From: Oceanobacillus luteolus
GTDB lineage: Bacteria; Bacillota; Bacilli; Bacillales; Amphibacillaceae
Assembly (NCBI RefSeq): GCF_023715655.1
Contig: NZ_JAMBON010000008.1
Coordinates: forward strand, 1 to 64,000
Reading direction: 5' to 3'
DNA: 64,000 bases
In this document: piece by piece, positions 1 to 9,337 of the stretch
Layout of the letters: each line of letters opens with the position of its first letter
How positions within the stretch are numbered: the stretch's first letter is position 1
Notes under the pieces: model-generated
Seen by the model: only the letters and a program-made list of their open reading frames with translations
What the model was told of the DNA's origin: nothing
Databases searched by the model: none
Translations under genes and position numbers: made by a program

Positions 1-273
1 TATAGTTGTTGTTTTGGTAGACTCTAACTATATAAAATTGGGTCCTCTTTTTCACGTAAAACGCCCTTTATACTACCGCGCTTCGCTTGCTTGCCCTGTC
101 TTTGGTGTTGAAGTCTTGCGACTTCAAAACCAAAGACAGGGTATATGTTCTCCCACAAACATTTTACTCTAACGCGTCAAAGAGCTTCCTTGTAATGGGA
201 ACATCAGACAATCTAAACGGTCTTGTTCTCATTAATGGTGACTATTTTGTTTTACATCAGACATTTTTAACTA
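1..273. other. Non-coding left edge
   Basis: No convincing coding sequence is seen in this stretch. The only long open frame (plus strand, from about 87) has no ribosome site and resembles no family I know. In B. subtilis yabM follows spoVT here, but neither its start nor its end is visible. The one clear structure is the hairpin at 94-141, listed separately. Confidence 0.5.
94..141. repeat. 22-bp inverted repeat (hairpin)
   Basis: Two 22-base arms (94-115 and 120-141) pair with a single mismatch around a 4-base loop TTGC. No T-run follows on either strand, so it is not a classical terminator. It lies beyond the spoVT terminator, in DNA with no recognised gene. Confidence 0.8.
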
Positions 274-306
274 GAAAAAGGTCAACCAGGACTGCCCTGA
301 TTGACC
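274..306 (-). terminator. Rho-independent terminator of spoVT
   Basis: On the minus strand an 11-12 bp stem with one G-U pair (arms 295-306 and 280-290, loop CAGT) is followed at once by TTTTT. It lies 9 bases past the spoVT stop codon. Confidence 0.85.
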
Positions 307-314
307 CAATGAAG

Positions 315-851
315 TTATTCCATCTGTTTTCCTAAAAATATGGATGCTGTTTCTGAAACCTTCGCTTCGACATCTGTTAACTTTTGACCTTCTGTTGAGA
401 ATAATAATACACAGCCAATCGGATCGCCGTTCGCTACTATTGGGCTAAGACAATAAGATTCAAGCTCTGTTTCCTTACCGTCCAGTAATTCAAACGTCCC
501 TTTATCCGTTTTAAGTATTTGGTTACGACCCTCAATAGCTTTTGTTACATCGGAACCAATCATTTTATTTAAATAGTCCTTTTTCGATTCACCAGCAACC
601 GCAATTACATCATCACGATCACATATCAACACTGGTATTTTTAATGAATCAAATAGAGACTCTGCATATTCCTGCGCGAAATGTCCTAGTTCACTAATAG
701 GCGAATATTTCTTTAGAATAACTTCCCCATCCCGATCGACGAATATTTCAAGAGGGTCGCCTTCTCGGATACGTAACGTTCGTCTGATTTCTTTAGGAAT
801 AACAACCCTGCCTAAATCATCAATCCTTCGTACAATTCCTGTCGCTTTCAT
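315..851 (-). CDS. spoVT: Stage V sporulation protein T (SpoVT)
   Basis: SpoVT is a forespore transcription factor that modulates SigG-dependent genes. The 178-residue product has an AbrB-type swapped-hairpin DNA-binding domain at about 1-50 (MKATGIVRRIDDLGRVVIP), followed by a GAF-like domain. The length equals that of B. subtilis SpoVT. I chose the ATG at 851, not an upstream in-frame ATG, because the protein then begins at the conserved MKATGIV and is preceded by GTGAGG. A SigG-type promoter lies upstream (912-941) and a terminator directly downstream, so it is probably transcribed alone. The N-terminal domain is homologous to AbrB, encoded at 20.5 kb. Confidence 0.97.
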   Translation of the reverse strand: MKATGIVRRIDDLGRVVIPKEIRRTLRIREGDPLEIFVDRDGEVILKKYSPISELGHFAQEYAESLFDSLKIPVLICDRDDVIAVAGESKKDYLNKMIGSDVTKAIEGRNQILKTDKGTFELLDGKETELESYCLSPIVANGDPIGCVLLFSTEGQKLTDVEAKVSETASIFLGKQME

Positions 852-911
852 ACCATTCTGCCTCACTTTCAAGTAGAAAATACATTTACTAAATATCACC
901 AGTGTTGGTGT

Positions 912-941
912 TAGTATGAAGCAACATGGGATAATTATACA
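912..941 (-). promoter_or_regulatory. SigG-type promoter of spoVT
   Basis: Minus strand: TGTATA, 17-base spacer, CATACTA. The -10 equals the SigG consensus. spoVT is a known SigG gene in B. subtilis, so the match fits biologically. Confidence 0.75.
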
Positions 942-953
942 TTATCAATAAAT

Positions 954-3900
954 TTAGGTATCACGGTTTACATTCGCTAATTTTTTGATTAGTTCTTCCG
1001 CCACTTCATAGCGCTTCCGTTCGGTTTCTCTCGTCCATGTAATAACAATCTTCAATCTGTTATTCTCCGTTCCAAGCTGGACATTACGACCAAAACTGTT
1101 GGCCAATTCAAAGAGCTTGGCACCGTCTACCATTTGACTCCGATTTTCTTCCAACAACATTTCCAGTTGCTTTTTCTTCTCGGTGATAAATTCTACCCTC
1201 TCTTTGCGGCCATGCAATCGCAGTTTCGATACCGTAAATAGATGTTCCACTTCTTCTGGATAATCACCGAAACGGTCAATGAGTTCGTCCTGTAGTTCGG
1301 AAATATCCGCTTCTGATTCGATCGTTTGAAACAGTTTATAAATATCAATCTTCTGCTTGCCGTCCGGGATATAATCTTCTGGGATATAGGCATCGATTTT
1401 TAATGAGATCTCCGGATCAAACGGTGTGATATCTTCTATTTCCTTGCCCTGCTTTCGAGCATCGATTGCATCTTTCAACATCTTCGAATAGAGGTCATAT
1501 CCAACAGAATCAATGAATCCGTGCTGCTGCGAACCAAGCAAGTTACCTGCCCCACGAATGGATAAGTCTCGCATAGCAATTTTAAAACCGGAACCGAGCT
1601 CTGTGAATTCTTTGATGGCCTGTAAACGCTTCTCCGCCACTTCACTAAGGATTTTGTCCTTCTTGTAAGTGAAATACGCATAAGCTACCCGATTCGAACG
1701 ACCGACCCGGCCCCTCAATTGATAGAGCTGGCTTAATCCCATTCGATCCGCGTCGTTTACAATCAACGTGTTCACATTGGGAATGTCTACTCCAGTCTCA
1801 ATAATCGTCGTACTTACCAAAACATCAAATTCCCCTTCAAGGAAGTTTAAAATTACATTTTCCAATTCTGATTCGCTCATTTGTCCATGTGCAATCCCAA
1901 CTCGGACACCATCGACGAGCATACCGACATCCCTAGCTACTTTATCGATATTTTCAACTCGGTTATATAGGAAAAATACTTGTCCTCCTCTGGCCATTTC
2001 ACGTTCAATGGCTTCCCGAACCAAGATGGGATTATATTCCATGACATAAGTTTGGATCGGAAATCGATTTTCTGGTGGCGTCTCAATGACCGATAAATCA
2101 CGTACACCTAACATGGACATATGCAATGTTCTCGGAATCGGTGTCGCCGTCAGTGTAAGCACATCGACATTGATCTTTATCTGTTTAATTTTCTCTTTAT
2201 GTTTTACACCAAATCGTTGCTCTTCGTCGACGATAAGTAAACCTAAATCAAAATACTCCACATCTTTAGATAACAAACGATGTGTCCCGACTACAATATC
2301 AACTGTTCCTTTTTTAAGTCCTTTTAATGTCTCCGTCTGCTGTTTTCTTGTTCGGAAGCGGCTCAGTAACCCAATGTTGATCGGGTAATCCTGGAATCGC
2401 TCTCGAACCGTCTCATAATGCTGTTGAGCCAGTATGGTTGTAGGCACAAGGAAAGCCACTTGTTTTCCATCCATAATGGCTTTGAATGCTGCACGGATAG
2501 CAACTTCTGTCTTTCCATATCCAACATCCCCACAAAGCAAGCGATCCATTGGTCGAGCCTTCTCCATATCAGCTTTAATTTCTTCAATACATCGGAGTTG
2601 GTCTTCTGTTTCCTGATAAGGGAAGGAAGCTTCAAACTCCCGCTGCATTTCCGTATCTGGAGAAAAAGCATAACCTTTCTTCGCTTCCCGTTCGGCATAG
2701 AGCTTAATAAGTTCATCCGCAATATCCTCTACATTCGATTGCACACGGCGTTTTACCTTCGTCCATTCTGTTCCACCAAGTTTATAAAGCTTTGGTTCTT
2801 TCCCTTCTGAACCGACAAACTTCTGGACTTGGTCAATTTGATCAATAGGGACAAAGAGCTTATCGTCTCCAGAATATTTAATAAGCATATAATCATTATG
2901 CATGCCGTTCATTTCTAATGTTTCAATACCTAAATATTTCCCGACTCCATGGTTCGTATGAACGACGTAATCGCCGATATTCAGCTCTTGATAGCTTTTA
3001 ATCCGCTCAGCATTGGAAATTTTTTGTGTTTTACGTTTTCGTTTCGTCTGCTTTTTAAATAACTCGTTTTCGGTGATGATGACCAATTTATGCATCGGCA
3101 ATTCAACTCCGCTCGATAAGTTCCCAACAACAATTGTAGGCTTGGAAACCGGGAGCTGTAATTGTTCAGCCACTACCGCCTCAATTTGATAATCCTCTAA
3201 AATGGCATGGACTTTCTCTCTCCGCTGTTCATTAGGCACCAATATGAGTACCGATGAAGCTGATTTTTCCCAACGCTGCAATTCGCTTTTGAATAAATGC
3301 ATCTGACCGTGAAATTCTTGCATGGCCCGTGATGAGAGATTAATGATATTTTCGGGTTGGGTATTCGGAATATGACGTAGAAAAACAGACATGTAAATAC
3401 GCTGTTGTTTCATTTTCTCCAGAACAATCTGCCAATCAAAAGAAAAACGGCTGTCTTTAACCATGCGATTGGCCTCTAAGAGACTGCTATACCATTCAGC
3501 TTCTTCTGTATCCAAGTTTGTTGCGGTCTCCTGAATTCTGCCCATTTCTTCCAAAACAATCAGACCATCATCTGGTAAGTAATCTAGTAAACTCTTAGGA
3601 CTTTCATAGAAAAATCCGATATATTTATACATTTCCTGAAAGCGTTCCATATTTTTCAAACGACTAATATCATGTTCAATCGTTTCTACAAGTTCCTCTT
3701 TTCCTGACTTTGATGTTTTGTTCTTCAAAGTTTCTGCCAACGCCTTTTCAATCCGCTCTGCTGCAGACAGCAGATCTTCCTGTGTAAGGAGAAGTTCTGT
3801 CGCTGGGCCGATATTAATTTCCGTAATTCTTTCTAATGAACGCTGTGTATCCGCATCAAAGAAACGAATAGAATCGATTTCTATATCAAACAACTCAATA

Positions 3901-4478
3901 CGAACAGGGTGCTCTTCTGTAAGTGGATAAATATCAATAATTCCGCCTCTTTGACTGAATTCCCCAGGGGCCGTGACCATTTGTGTACGCTCATAACCCA
4001 TTTCTACTAAAAAGGAAAAATAGGCGTCTACATCGATTTCTTCTCCCTCTTTAAACTTCAGTTGATATTTCAACCAGTCACTCGGACTTGGAAGTATCCT
4101 TTTTAAAGCAGCAATAGGGGCAATCAGAATGCCCGACTTTCCTTTCGACCAGGCAGTAAGCGCCTCAATCCGCTGACTTCTTAACTCAGGACTCGCTGTA
4201 GCAATTTCAGATGCTATCAACTCATTTACCGGATAAAGGTGTACCCGGTCTTCCCCGACTAAATCTGTGATGTCATCATAAAGCTGCTCAGCTTGCAATA
4301 GTTGATGAGTCACTAACAGTACCGGCCGTTTAGTTGATTCATTAATGGCAGAAACGAGCATGCTTCTAGCAGGACCAGCTAATCCCGCTACAAGCTGCTC
4401 CTTCATGCCATTGGATATCCCGTCCAGAATCGTCTGGATATCCTCTTTTTCCTGTAAAAATTGATGTATTTCCCTCAT
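954..4478 (-). CDS. mfd: Transcription-repair coupling factor Mfd
   Basis: Mfd displaces RNA polymerase stalled at DNA lesions and recruits the UvrA/UvrB excision machinery. The product is about 1174 residues, the usual size. In order it shows a UvrB-like N-terminal region, a CarD-like polymerase-interaction domain (YVVHTNHGVGKYLG), a RecG-like helicase core with Walker A GDVGYGKTE and a DEEQRFG Walker B, the TLTATPIPRTL motif, and the C-terminal TRCF domain. I chose the ATG at 4478 (MREIHQFLQ) rather than 4529 by homology and the AGGTAGAG just upstream. It lies between fin and spoVT as in B. subtilis. Confidence 0.97.
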   Translation of the reverse strand: MREIHQFLQEKEDIQTILDGISNGMKEQLVAGLAGPARSMLVSAINESTKRPVLLVTHQLLQAEQLYDDITDLVGEDRVHLYPVNELIASEIATASPELRSQRIEALTAWSKGKSGILIAPIAALKRILPSPSDWLKYQLKFKEGEEIDVDAYFSFLVEMGYERTQMVTAPGEFSQRGGIIDIYPLTEEHPVRIELFDIEIDSIRFFDADTQRSLERITEINIGPATELLLTQEDLLSAAERIEKALAETLKNKTSKSGKEELVETIEHDISRLKNMERFQEMYKYIGFFYESPKSLLDYLPDDGLIVLEEMGRIQETATNLDTEEAEWYSSLLEANRMVKDSRFSFDWQIVLEKMKQQRIYMSVFLRHIPNTQPENIINLSSRAMQEFHGQMHLFKSELQRWEKSASSVLILVPNEQRREKVHAILEDYQIEAVVAEQLQLPVSKPTIVVGNLSSGVELPMHKLVIITENELFKKQTKRKRKTQKISNAERIKSYQELNIGDYVVHTNHGVGKYLGIETLEMNGMHNDYMLIKYSGDDKLFVPIDQIDQVQKFVGSEGKEPKLYKLGGTEWTKVKRRVQSNVEDIADELIKLYAEREAKKGYAFSPDTEMQREFEASFPYQETEDQLRCIEEIKADMEKARPMDRLLCGDVGYGKTEVAIRAAFKAIMDGKQVAFLVPTTILAQQHYETVRERFQDYPINIGLLSRFRTRKQQTETLKGLKKGTVDIVVGTHRLLSKDVEYFDLGLLIVDEEQRFGVKHKEKIKQIKINVDVLTLTATPIPRTLHMSMLGVRDLSVIETPPENRFPIQTYVMEYNPILVREAIEREMARGGQVFFLYNRVENIDKVARDVGMLVDGVRVGIAHGQMSESELENVILNFLEGEFDVLVSTTIIETGVDIPNVNTLIVNDADRMGLSQLYQLRGRVGRSNRVAYAYFTYKKDKILSEVAEKRLQAIKEFTELGSGFKIAMRDLSIRGAGNLLGSQQHGFIDSVGYDLYSKMLKDAIDARKQGKEIEDITPFDPEISLKIDAYIPEDYIPDGKQKIDIYKLFQTIESEADISELQDELIDRFGDYPEEVEHLFTVSKLRLHGRKERVEFITEKKKQLEMLLEENRSQMVDGAKLFELANSFGRNVQLGTENNRLKIVITWTRETERKRYEVAEELIKKLANVNRDT

Positions 4479-4547
4479 GTATACCACTCTACCTATTTCA
4501 AAATAAATGCAAAAAACGCTTTGGTCCAACCACCAAAGCTGTATATC

Positions 4548-4778
4548 CTAATGTATAAAATAATCGAGTTCATGATAATGCGGATGTTCTTGCAGGGTAT
4601 CCTCACATGCATCACAAATCGCAAAAATTTTTATATTACCGTCTTCTTGATACTTCAACATTTCTTGTTTTTCCTTTGCTGTAAGTTGATCAATACCGAG
4701 TAGGGCGGCATCCAGTACTTGTTCCTCTAGTCTGCCAATCTCTTCCTTACAATGTCTGCATTGATAGATAATCGCCAC
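4548..4778 (-). CDS. fin: Anti-sigma-F factor Fin
   Basis: Fin (YabK) is a small forespore protein that inhibits SigF and helps the switch to SigG. The 76-residue product has paired cysteines C7/C10 and C55/C58, which fit a zinc-binding fold as known for the family. The start is GTG, preceded by a strong GAGGAGG 8 bases upstream. A SigF/SigG-type promoter sits in the pth-fin gap (4809-4836), so it can be expressed separately from pth. The position between pth (spoVC) and mfd is conserved in Bacillus. Confidence 0.93.
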   Translation of the reverse strand: MAIIYQCRHCKEEIGRLEEQVLDAALLGIDQLTAKEKQEMLKYQEDGNIKIFAICDACEDTLQEHPHYHELDYFIH

Positions 4779-4808
4779 GTATATCGCCTCCTCAGAGTCT
4801 ATAAATAA

Positions 4809-4836
4809 AGTTTATCCGATTCAGCATCGTTTATAC
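4809..4836 (-). promoter_or_regulatory. SigF/SigG-type promoter of fin
   Basis: Minus strand: GTATA, 14-base spacer, GGATAAACT. The -10 fits the SigF pattern GGnnAnAnT. fin is a known SigF and SigG target in B. subtilis. Confidence 0.65.
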
Positions 4837-4848
4837 GTGAGCGTTCAC

Positions 4849-5412
4849 TTAACTGTTGTAATCATTCATCACTTCAAGGAAACTTTTGCCCTTTATCCAT
4901 TCTTCACAAGCATCAGCTGCTTTTCCAATACTATCTTGGATTACATCTTGCTCTGATTTCGCAAAATTAGCGAGCACATAATCGACGATAGGCATCGCAT
5001 TTGTCGGTCTGCCAACTCCAAATCTGACCCGCTTAAACTCTTTTGAACCGAGATGTTCAATGAGGGAGCGCATTCCATTATGTCCTCCATGCCCACCTTT
5101 AGCCCGAAGTCTAATCTTCCCAGTCGGCAAATCAAGATCATCATAAATTACAAGAAGATCCTCCGAATCGACACCATAATAGTCCATTAACGGGCGAACA
5201 GCATTTCCTGATAAATTCATGAAGGTTTGCGGTTGCAAAAAGATAACCTTCTCCCCATGAACCATTTCCATGGCATAATCTCCGTTGAATTTACTTTTAT
5301 CCAATTTTAAATCATGACGTGCAAGCAGTTCGTCAATCACCAAAAACCCAATATTATGTCTGGTTTTATGATATTTTCTTCCCGGGTTGCCTAACCCAAC
5401 TATTAATTTCAT
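4849..5412 (-). CDS. pth: Peptidyl-tRNA hydrolase
   Basis: Pth (SpoVC) releases peptides from peptidyl-tRNAs that dissociate early from ribosomes. The 187-residue product begins MKLIVGLGNPG and carries the catalytic His19 in RHNIGF, Asn9 in GLGNPG, and the conserved YDDLDLP and GGHGGHNG segments. I chose ATG 5412 over the upstream ATG because the family starts at MKLIVGLGNPG and GAGGAAG lies 7 bases before it. It follows ctc, with a terminator-like structure in the gap. Confidence 0.97.
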   Translation of the reverse strand: MKLIVGLGNPGRKYHKTRHNIGFLVIDELLARHDLKLDKSKFNGDYAMEMVHGEKVIFLQPQTFMNLSGNAVRPLMDYYGVDSEDLLVIYDDLDLPTGKIRLRAKGGHGGHNGMRSLIEHLGSKEFKRVRFGVGRPTNAMPIVDYVLANFAKSEQDVIQDSIGKAADACEEWIKGKSFLEVMNDYNS

Positions 5413-5493
5413 GTTATACTTCCTCATTTACTATTTTGTCGGCTCTCCGCGTAACTGAATTTTCTAAATTCTATCGAGTCACGTTTTCGGGAT

Positions 5494-5562
5494 AAAAAAA
5501 GACTAAACAAGCCCTCCTAACACAACATCTGATATGTTCTTGATAGGAGGGTTGTTCTCTAG
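5494..5562 (-). terminator. Terminator after ctc
   Basis: Minus strand: an 8-bp arm CCCTCCTA/TAGGAGGG extends by AACAA/TTGTT across a bulge, encloses a smaller hairpin, and is followed by a T-rich tail ending TTTTTT. Readthrough into pth is possible. Confidence 0.65.
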
Positions 5563-5583
5563 TATATATGCAACTCTTGGTAA

Positions 5584-6204
5584 TTATTCGTTCTCTTTTT
5601 CACCATCAACAAGTTCAGGCTCTGCATCTTCATCAACTTCCGCAGGCTCTCCTGAAGAAGGCGCTACAATTGTAACAACTGTAGTATCCGGCTCATCGAC
5701 ATATTCGAATTTATCGGATTTTGGCAGATCTGCAACGGAGATCACATCACCGATTGCCAATTCTGTCACATCGACTTCAATTTCCTCCGGAATATCAGCA
5801 GGCTTCACTTTAATTAACAATTCGTACTGTGCAAGCTGTAACACACCACCATCTTTAACGCCTACAGCTTCCCCTTCAACACGGACAGGTACGGAAACTT
5901 CCATTTCCTCACTCATATCAACCACATAAAAATCTGCATGGATTAATGAATTTTTAATCGCATCCATTTGATATTCATGAAGCATAACATCTGCCTTCGT
6001 GTCATTTTCGATTTCCAGTGTGATGATTGCGTTTCTTCCTTCATCACGTACAGTTTTTAGTAGTTCAACACTATCAACCGCCACCGTTTTCGGCTGTTTA
6101 TCCTTTCCGTAAACAACTGCTGGGACTTGTCCCTCGTTTCGAAGTTGTTTCGTTACTGATTTACTTAAATCATCTCTCTTAACTGCCTTAAGTTTTACTG
6201 CCAT
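5584..6204 (-). CDS. ctc: 50S ribosomal protein bL25 / general stress protein Ctc
   Basis: This long-form bL25 binds 5S rRNA in the large subunit; in B. subtilis Ctc is also induced by SigB under stress. The 206-residue product has the L25 domain at about 1-92, the TL5-type beta-rich domain to about 180, and a very acidic tail. I chose the ATG at 6204 (MAVKLKAVKR) because GGAGG sits 9 bases upstream; earlier in-frame ATGs lie too close to or upstream of that site. No clear SigB promoter was found in the 170-base gap from prs. Confidence 0.93.
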   Translation of the reverse strand: MAVKLKAVKRDDLSKSVTKQLRNEGQVPAVVYGKDKQPKTVAVDSVELLKTVRDEGRNAIITLEIENDTKADVMLHEYQMDAIKNSLIHADFYVVDMSEEMEVSVPVRVEGEAVGVKDGGVLQLAQYELLIKVKPADIPEEIEVDVTELAIGDVISVADLPKSDKFEYVDEPDTTVVTIVAPSSGEPAEVDEDAEPELVDGEKENE

Positions 6205-6376
6205 CTTCATCATCCTCCAAAAATTTACTATTAACCACACCAACGTATGCTTACTAACCTTTGGTAGCTGAATCTTACACATGTATCTTAAGTCGAGCTA
6301 AAAAAACGTTTTGTACTATCTAGTAATCATGGAAAAACAACCATAGATATATACCTTACTGCAAAACCTCCGAAAT

Positions 6377-7330
6377 TTAATCAAACAATATACTTACGGA
6401 TTGTTCTTCATGAACGCGGACAATCGCCTCTCCAATCAATGGAGCAACGGATAATACACTGATTTTATCCACTCGTTTTTCTTCTGGGAGTGGAATACTA
6501 TTCGTCACAACCAACTCCTTGATTTGGGATTTTGAAATCCGTTCAATAGCTGGTCCTGATAATACTGGGTGTGTACAACAAGCATACACTTCTGTAGCTC
6601 CATTTTCAATTAAAGCGTCTGCTGCGAGCGTAATCGTACCACCAGTATCGATGATATCATCAATTAGAATGGCAGTCTTGCCTTCTACATTCCCGATAAT
6701 ATTCATAATTTCTGCGACATTTGGTTTTGGTCTTCGCTTATCAATGATACCAATAGGTGTTTTTAAACGATCGGCAAGTTTTCTTGCACGTGTTACCCCA
6801 CCATGATCAGGAGATACAACAATAACATCTTGGAGATTCTTCTCTTCGAAGTAATCAGAGAGGATTGGTACCCCTTGTAGGTGATCGATTGGTACATTGA
6901 AGAACCCTTGAATTTGTGGCGCGTGTAGATCAAGTGTAATGACCCTGGTAGCTCCTGCTGTTTCTAGCAAGTCAGCAACCAATTTCGCTGCGATCGGCTC
7001 TCTTGAACGTGCTTTTCTATCCTGTCTTGCATAACCGTAATAAGGCATAACAATATTGATTGATTTAGCGGATGCACGCTTCAAAGCGTCAATCATAATT
7101 AGTAATTCCATTACGTGGTCATTGACCGGTGCAGAAGTGGATTGCAACACGTATACTTCACTTCCACGTATACTTTCTTCAATATTAATCTGTACCTCAC
7201 CGTCACTAAACCTTGATACAGTACATTTTCCTAAGGAGATCCCGATATGATCTGCGATTTCTTGTGCCAATTTAGGATTTGAATTAAGTGTAAATAACTT
7301 TAGCGATCCGTCCTCATATTTCGATGCCAT
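6377..7330 (-). CDS. prs: Ribose-phosphate pyrophosphokinase
   Basis: Prs makes PRPP from ribose-5-phosphate and ATP for purine, pyrimidine, histidine, tryptophan and NAD synthesis. The 317-residue product has the catalytic-loop segment [15 protein letters not shown], the metal/ATP region [11 protein letters not shown], and the PRPP-binding loop [10 protein letters not shown], all intact for class I enzymes. GGAGGG stands 8 bases before the ATG. It lies 15 bases downstream of glmU, so the two are almost certainly one operon. Confidence 0.97.
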   Translation of the reverse strand: MASKYEDGSLKLFTLNSNPKLAQEIADHIGISLGKCTVSRFSDGEVQINIEESIRGSEVYVLQSTSAPVNDHVMELLIMIDALKRASAKSINIVMPYYGYARQDRKARSREPIAAKLVADLLETAGATRVITLDLHAPQIQGFFNVPIDHLQGVPILSDYFEEKNLQDVIVVSPDHGGVTRARKLADRLKTPIGIIDKRRPKPNVAEIMNIIGNVEGKTAILIDDIIDTGGTITLAADALIENGATEVYACCTHPVLSGPAIERISKSQIKELVVTNSIPLPEEKRVDKISVLSVAPLIGEAIVRVHEEQSVSILFD

Positions 7331-7345
7331 TAAAATAACCCTCCG

Positions 7346-8731
7346 TTAATCTTTTTTTCCTTTGTTTCCCTTGAGTCGCTCTGCATAATTCTCTTTATTC
7401 GTCTGTCTTGCTCTGGCGATGGATAATGCATTGTCAGGCACATCTTTATTAATGGTAGAACCTGCAGCAACATATGCCCCTTCACCGATGGTAACCGGTG
7501 CAATCAAGTTCGAGTTGCAACCTACGAATGCATTGTCTGCTATTTTGGTTAAATGTTTATTCTGTCCATCATAATTAACTGTTATCGTACCACAGCCTAC
7601 ATTTACATTTTTCCCTATTTCTGCGTCACCTATATAGCTTAAATGGGAAACTTTACTTTCATCACCGAGGGTAGCTTTTTTAAGTTCAACAAAGTTGCCG
7701 ACTTTTGTGTGATTTCCTACTATTGAATCTGGGCGGATATGTGCAAATGGGCCAACTGACGTTTCACTTCCAATTTTACTATCATGTACCACACTCTGTT
7801 TGACGACAGTATTTTGACCGATATGCGCGTTAATAAGTTCACTATTCGGTCCAACCACAGCGTCTGATTCAATTGTTGTTTTTCCTTGGATTGTAGTTCC
7901 CGGGTGAATCGTCACATCTTGTTCGATAACGACATCCGGACCGATATATGTCTGTTCAGGATCAAGAATGGAAACGCCATTACGCATATGCTTTTCGTTG
8001 ATCCGTTTCTTCATAATACGTTCTGCTTCTGAAAGCGCAACCCGATCATTTACCCCGAGTGTCTCTTCAAAGTCAGAAGTCAAGTAAGCTGTAACAAGCT
8101 TGTTATCATCTTTCATAATTTCAATGACATCCGGTAAATAATATTCACCTTGGACGTTGTCATTAGATACTTTTTGAAGTGCTTCAAACAGATGTGCATT
8201 ATTAAAACAATATGTACCTGTATTTATTTCATTGACGAGTAGCTCTTCTTCGCTTGCATCTTTATGTTCGACAATCCGCTCTACTTGCTGTTCCGCATTC
8301 CGAATAACCCTCCCGTATCCAGCAGGGTCAGGAGTATCAGCTGTTAGAATTGTTGCACTTGCTCCTGATTGTTCATGGTGTTCAACTAATTTACGGAAGG
8401 TTTCTCCTGTAATGAGTGGTGTATCCCCACAAGCAACAATAGTTGTCCCTTCGGCATCTTTCAGTAAATCCTTCGCTTGTAGAACGGCATGGGCTGTACC
8501 CAATTGTTCTTCTTGAATCACAAATTCCGTTTGTGCTCCAATCTCTTCTTTTACTTTCTCAGCACCAAAGCCGACAACAGTAATCGTTTTATCTAAGTTA
8601 ACGGCATTCAAATGATCTATAACATGCTGAACCATTGGTTTTCCGACTACAGGGTGCAGCACTTTATAAAGCTTTGATTTCATCCGAGTACCTTGCCCTG
8701 CAGCAAGAATGACAGCATAGCGTTTCGTCAT
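7346..8731 (-). CDS. glmU: Bifunctional GlmU (GlcN-1-P acetyltransferase / uridylyltransferase)
   Basis: GlmU makes UDP-GlcNAc for peptidoglycan and teichoic acids. The 461-residue product has an N-terminal uridylyltransferase with LAAGQGTRM near residues 9-17 and a C-terminal left-handed beta-helix acetyltransferase from about 250 with hexapeptide repeats. It starts at ATG behind GGAGG. A housekeeping promoter lies at 8770-8798 and the spoVG terminator separates it from spoVG. It is cotranscribed with prs. Confidence 0.97.
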   Translation of the reverse strand: MTKRYAVILAAGQGTRMKSKLYKVLHPVVGKPMVQHVIDHLNAVNLDKTITVVGFGAEKVKEEIGAQTEFVIQEEQLGTAHAVLQAKDLLKDAEGTTIVACGDTPLITGETFRKLVEHHEQSGASATILTADTPDPAGYGRVIRNAEQQVERIVEHKDASEEELLVNEINTGTYCFNNAHLFEALQKVSNDNVQGEYYLPDVIEIMKDDNKLVTAYLTSDFEETLGVNDRVALSEAERIMKKRINEKHMRNGVSILDPEQTYIGPDVVIEQDVTIHPGTTIQGKTTIESDAVVGPNSELINAHIGQNTVVKQSVVHDSKIGSETSVGPFAHIRPDSIVGNHTKVGNFVELKKATLGDESKVSHLSYIGDAEIGKNVNVGCGTITVNYDGQNKHLTKIADNAFVGCNSNLIAPVTIGEGAYVAAGSTINKDVPDNALSIARARQTNKENYAERLKGNKGKKD

Positions 8732-8769
8732 AAAGAAACCTCCAATATTCTTCTAATTGTCCACTTTAA

Positions 8770-8798
8770 AATATATCGTAAACGTATAAGGATTTCAA
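8770..8798 (-). promoter_or_regulatory. SigA-type promoter of glmU-prs
   Basis: Minus strand: TTGAAA, 17-base spacer, TATATT, placed just upstream of glmU and downstream of the spoVG terminator. Confidence 0.6.
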
Positions 8799-8847
8799 GG
8801 GATTGCGGGAATATGCAGGTGTTTTTTTATGGAAAGGAAAGGAGGAC

Positions 8848-8884
8848 AAAAAAAGAGGCTAACCTATGTAAGATTAGTCCCCCC
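8848..8884 (-). terminator. Terminator of spoVG
   Basis: Minus strand: a 10-bp stem with one bulged A and G-U pairs, 7-base loop, then TTTTTTT. It follows the spoVG stop codon and separates it from glmU. Confidence 0.8.
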
Positions 8885-8902
8885 TGTTTATTTATGGCCG
8901 AT

Positions 8903-9193
8903 TTAGGAAGCGCCTGCTTCTTCGAATTCGACTTCACTTTCTCCTGATTGTCGGTACGCCTCAAGTACTGCGTCCTGAATTTTATTTCTCGTATTAGAAT
9001 TGATTGGATGGGCAATATCTCTAAATTCTCCATCCGGTGTACGTTTGGACGGCATCGCTACAAAAAGCCCATTATTCCCATCAATTACACGGATATCATG
9101 GACTACAAATTCCTGGTCCAAAGTAATAGATGCGATCGCTCTCATTCTGCCCTCAGTATTTACGCGGCGCAATCTTACGTCAGTAACTTCCAC
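8903..9193 (-). CDS. spoVG: Septation/regulatory protein SpoVG
   Basis: SpoVG is a conserved small RNA- and DNA-binding regulator linked to asymmetric septation and virulence-type regulation in Firmicutes. The 96-residue product begins [11 protein letters not shown] and is near-identical to the family core. The start codon is GTG, with the AAGGTGGTG ribosome site typical of spoVG. A SigH-type promoter with the B. subtilis spacing lies at 9233-9261. Unlike in B. subtilis there is no yabJ between it and purR. Confidence 0.97.
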   Translation of the reverse strand: MEVTDVRLRRVNTEGRMRAIASITLDQEFVVHDIRVIDGNNGLFVAMPSKRTPDGEFRDIAHPINSNTRNKIQDAVLEAYRQSGESEVEFEEAGAS

Positions 9194-9232
9194 GATGTTT
9201 CACCACCTTTTCCCATTTGAACTCTATTTCTA

Positions 9233-9261
9233 TAGTTCAACAAAAGTCTTAAAATTCCTGC
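9233..9261 (-). promoter_or_regulatory. SigH-type promoter of spoVG
   Basis: Minus strand: GCAGGAATT, 11-base spacer, GTTGAACTA. The -35 fits RnAGGAwww; the -10 differs from RnnGAATww by one base. Spacing equals that of the B. subtilis spoVG promoter. The upstream flank is very A/T-rich, as in the known AbrB target. Confidence 0.75.
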
Positions 9262-9337
9262 TTTTATTTTAAAAAAGTTTCTTTTTGGTTAAAACAACTT
9301 TCAAAAAAGGGAAAAGGCAACTATTTTAGGGGAATTA

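Noticed and set aside
87-335. 82-codon plus-strand open frame at the left edge
   Set aside because: No ribosome site, no family resemblance, and it runs through the hairpin and into the spoVT 3' end and terminator on the opposite strand.
2418-2810. 130-codon plus-strand open frame inside mfd
   Set aside because: Entirely antisense to the conserved helicase core of mfd, with composition of a shadow frame and no ribosome site.
6205-6376. SigB promoter before ctc
   Set aside because: The best match (GTGTAA-15-GGTTAG) is too far from GTTTAA/GGGTAT to support a call.
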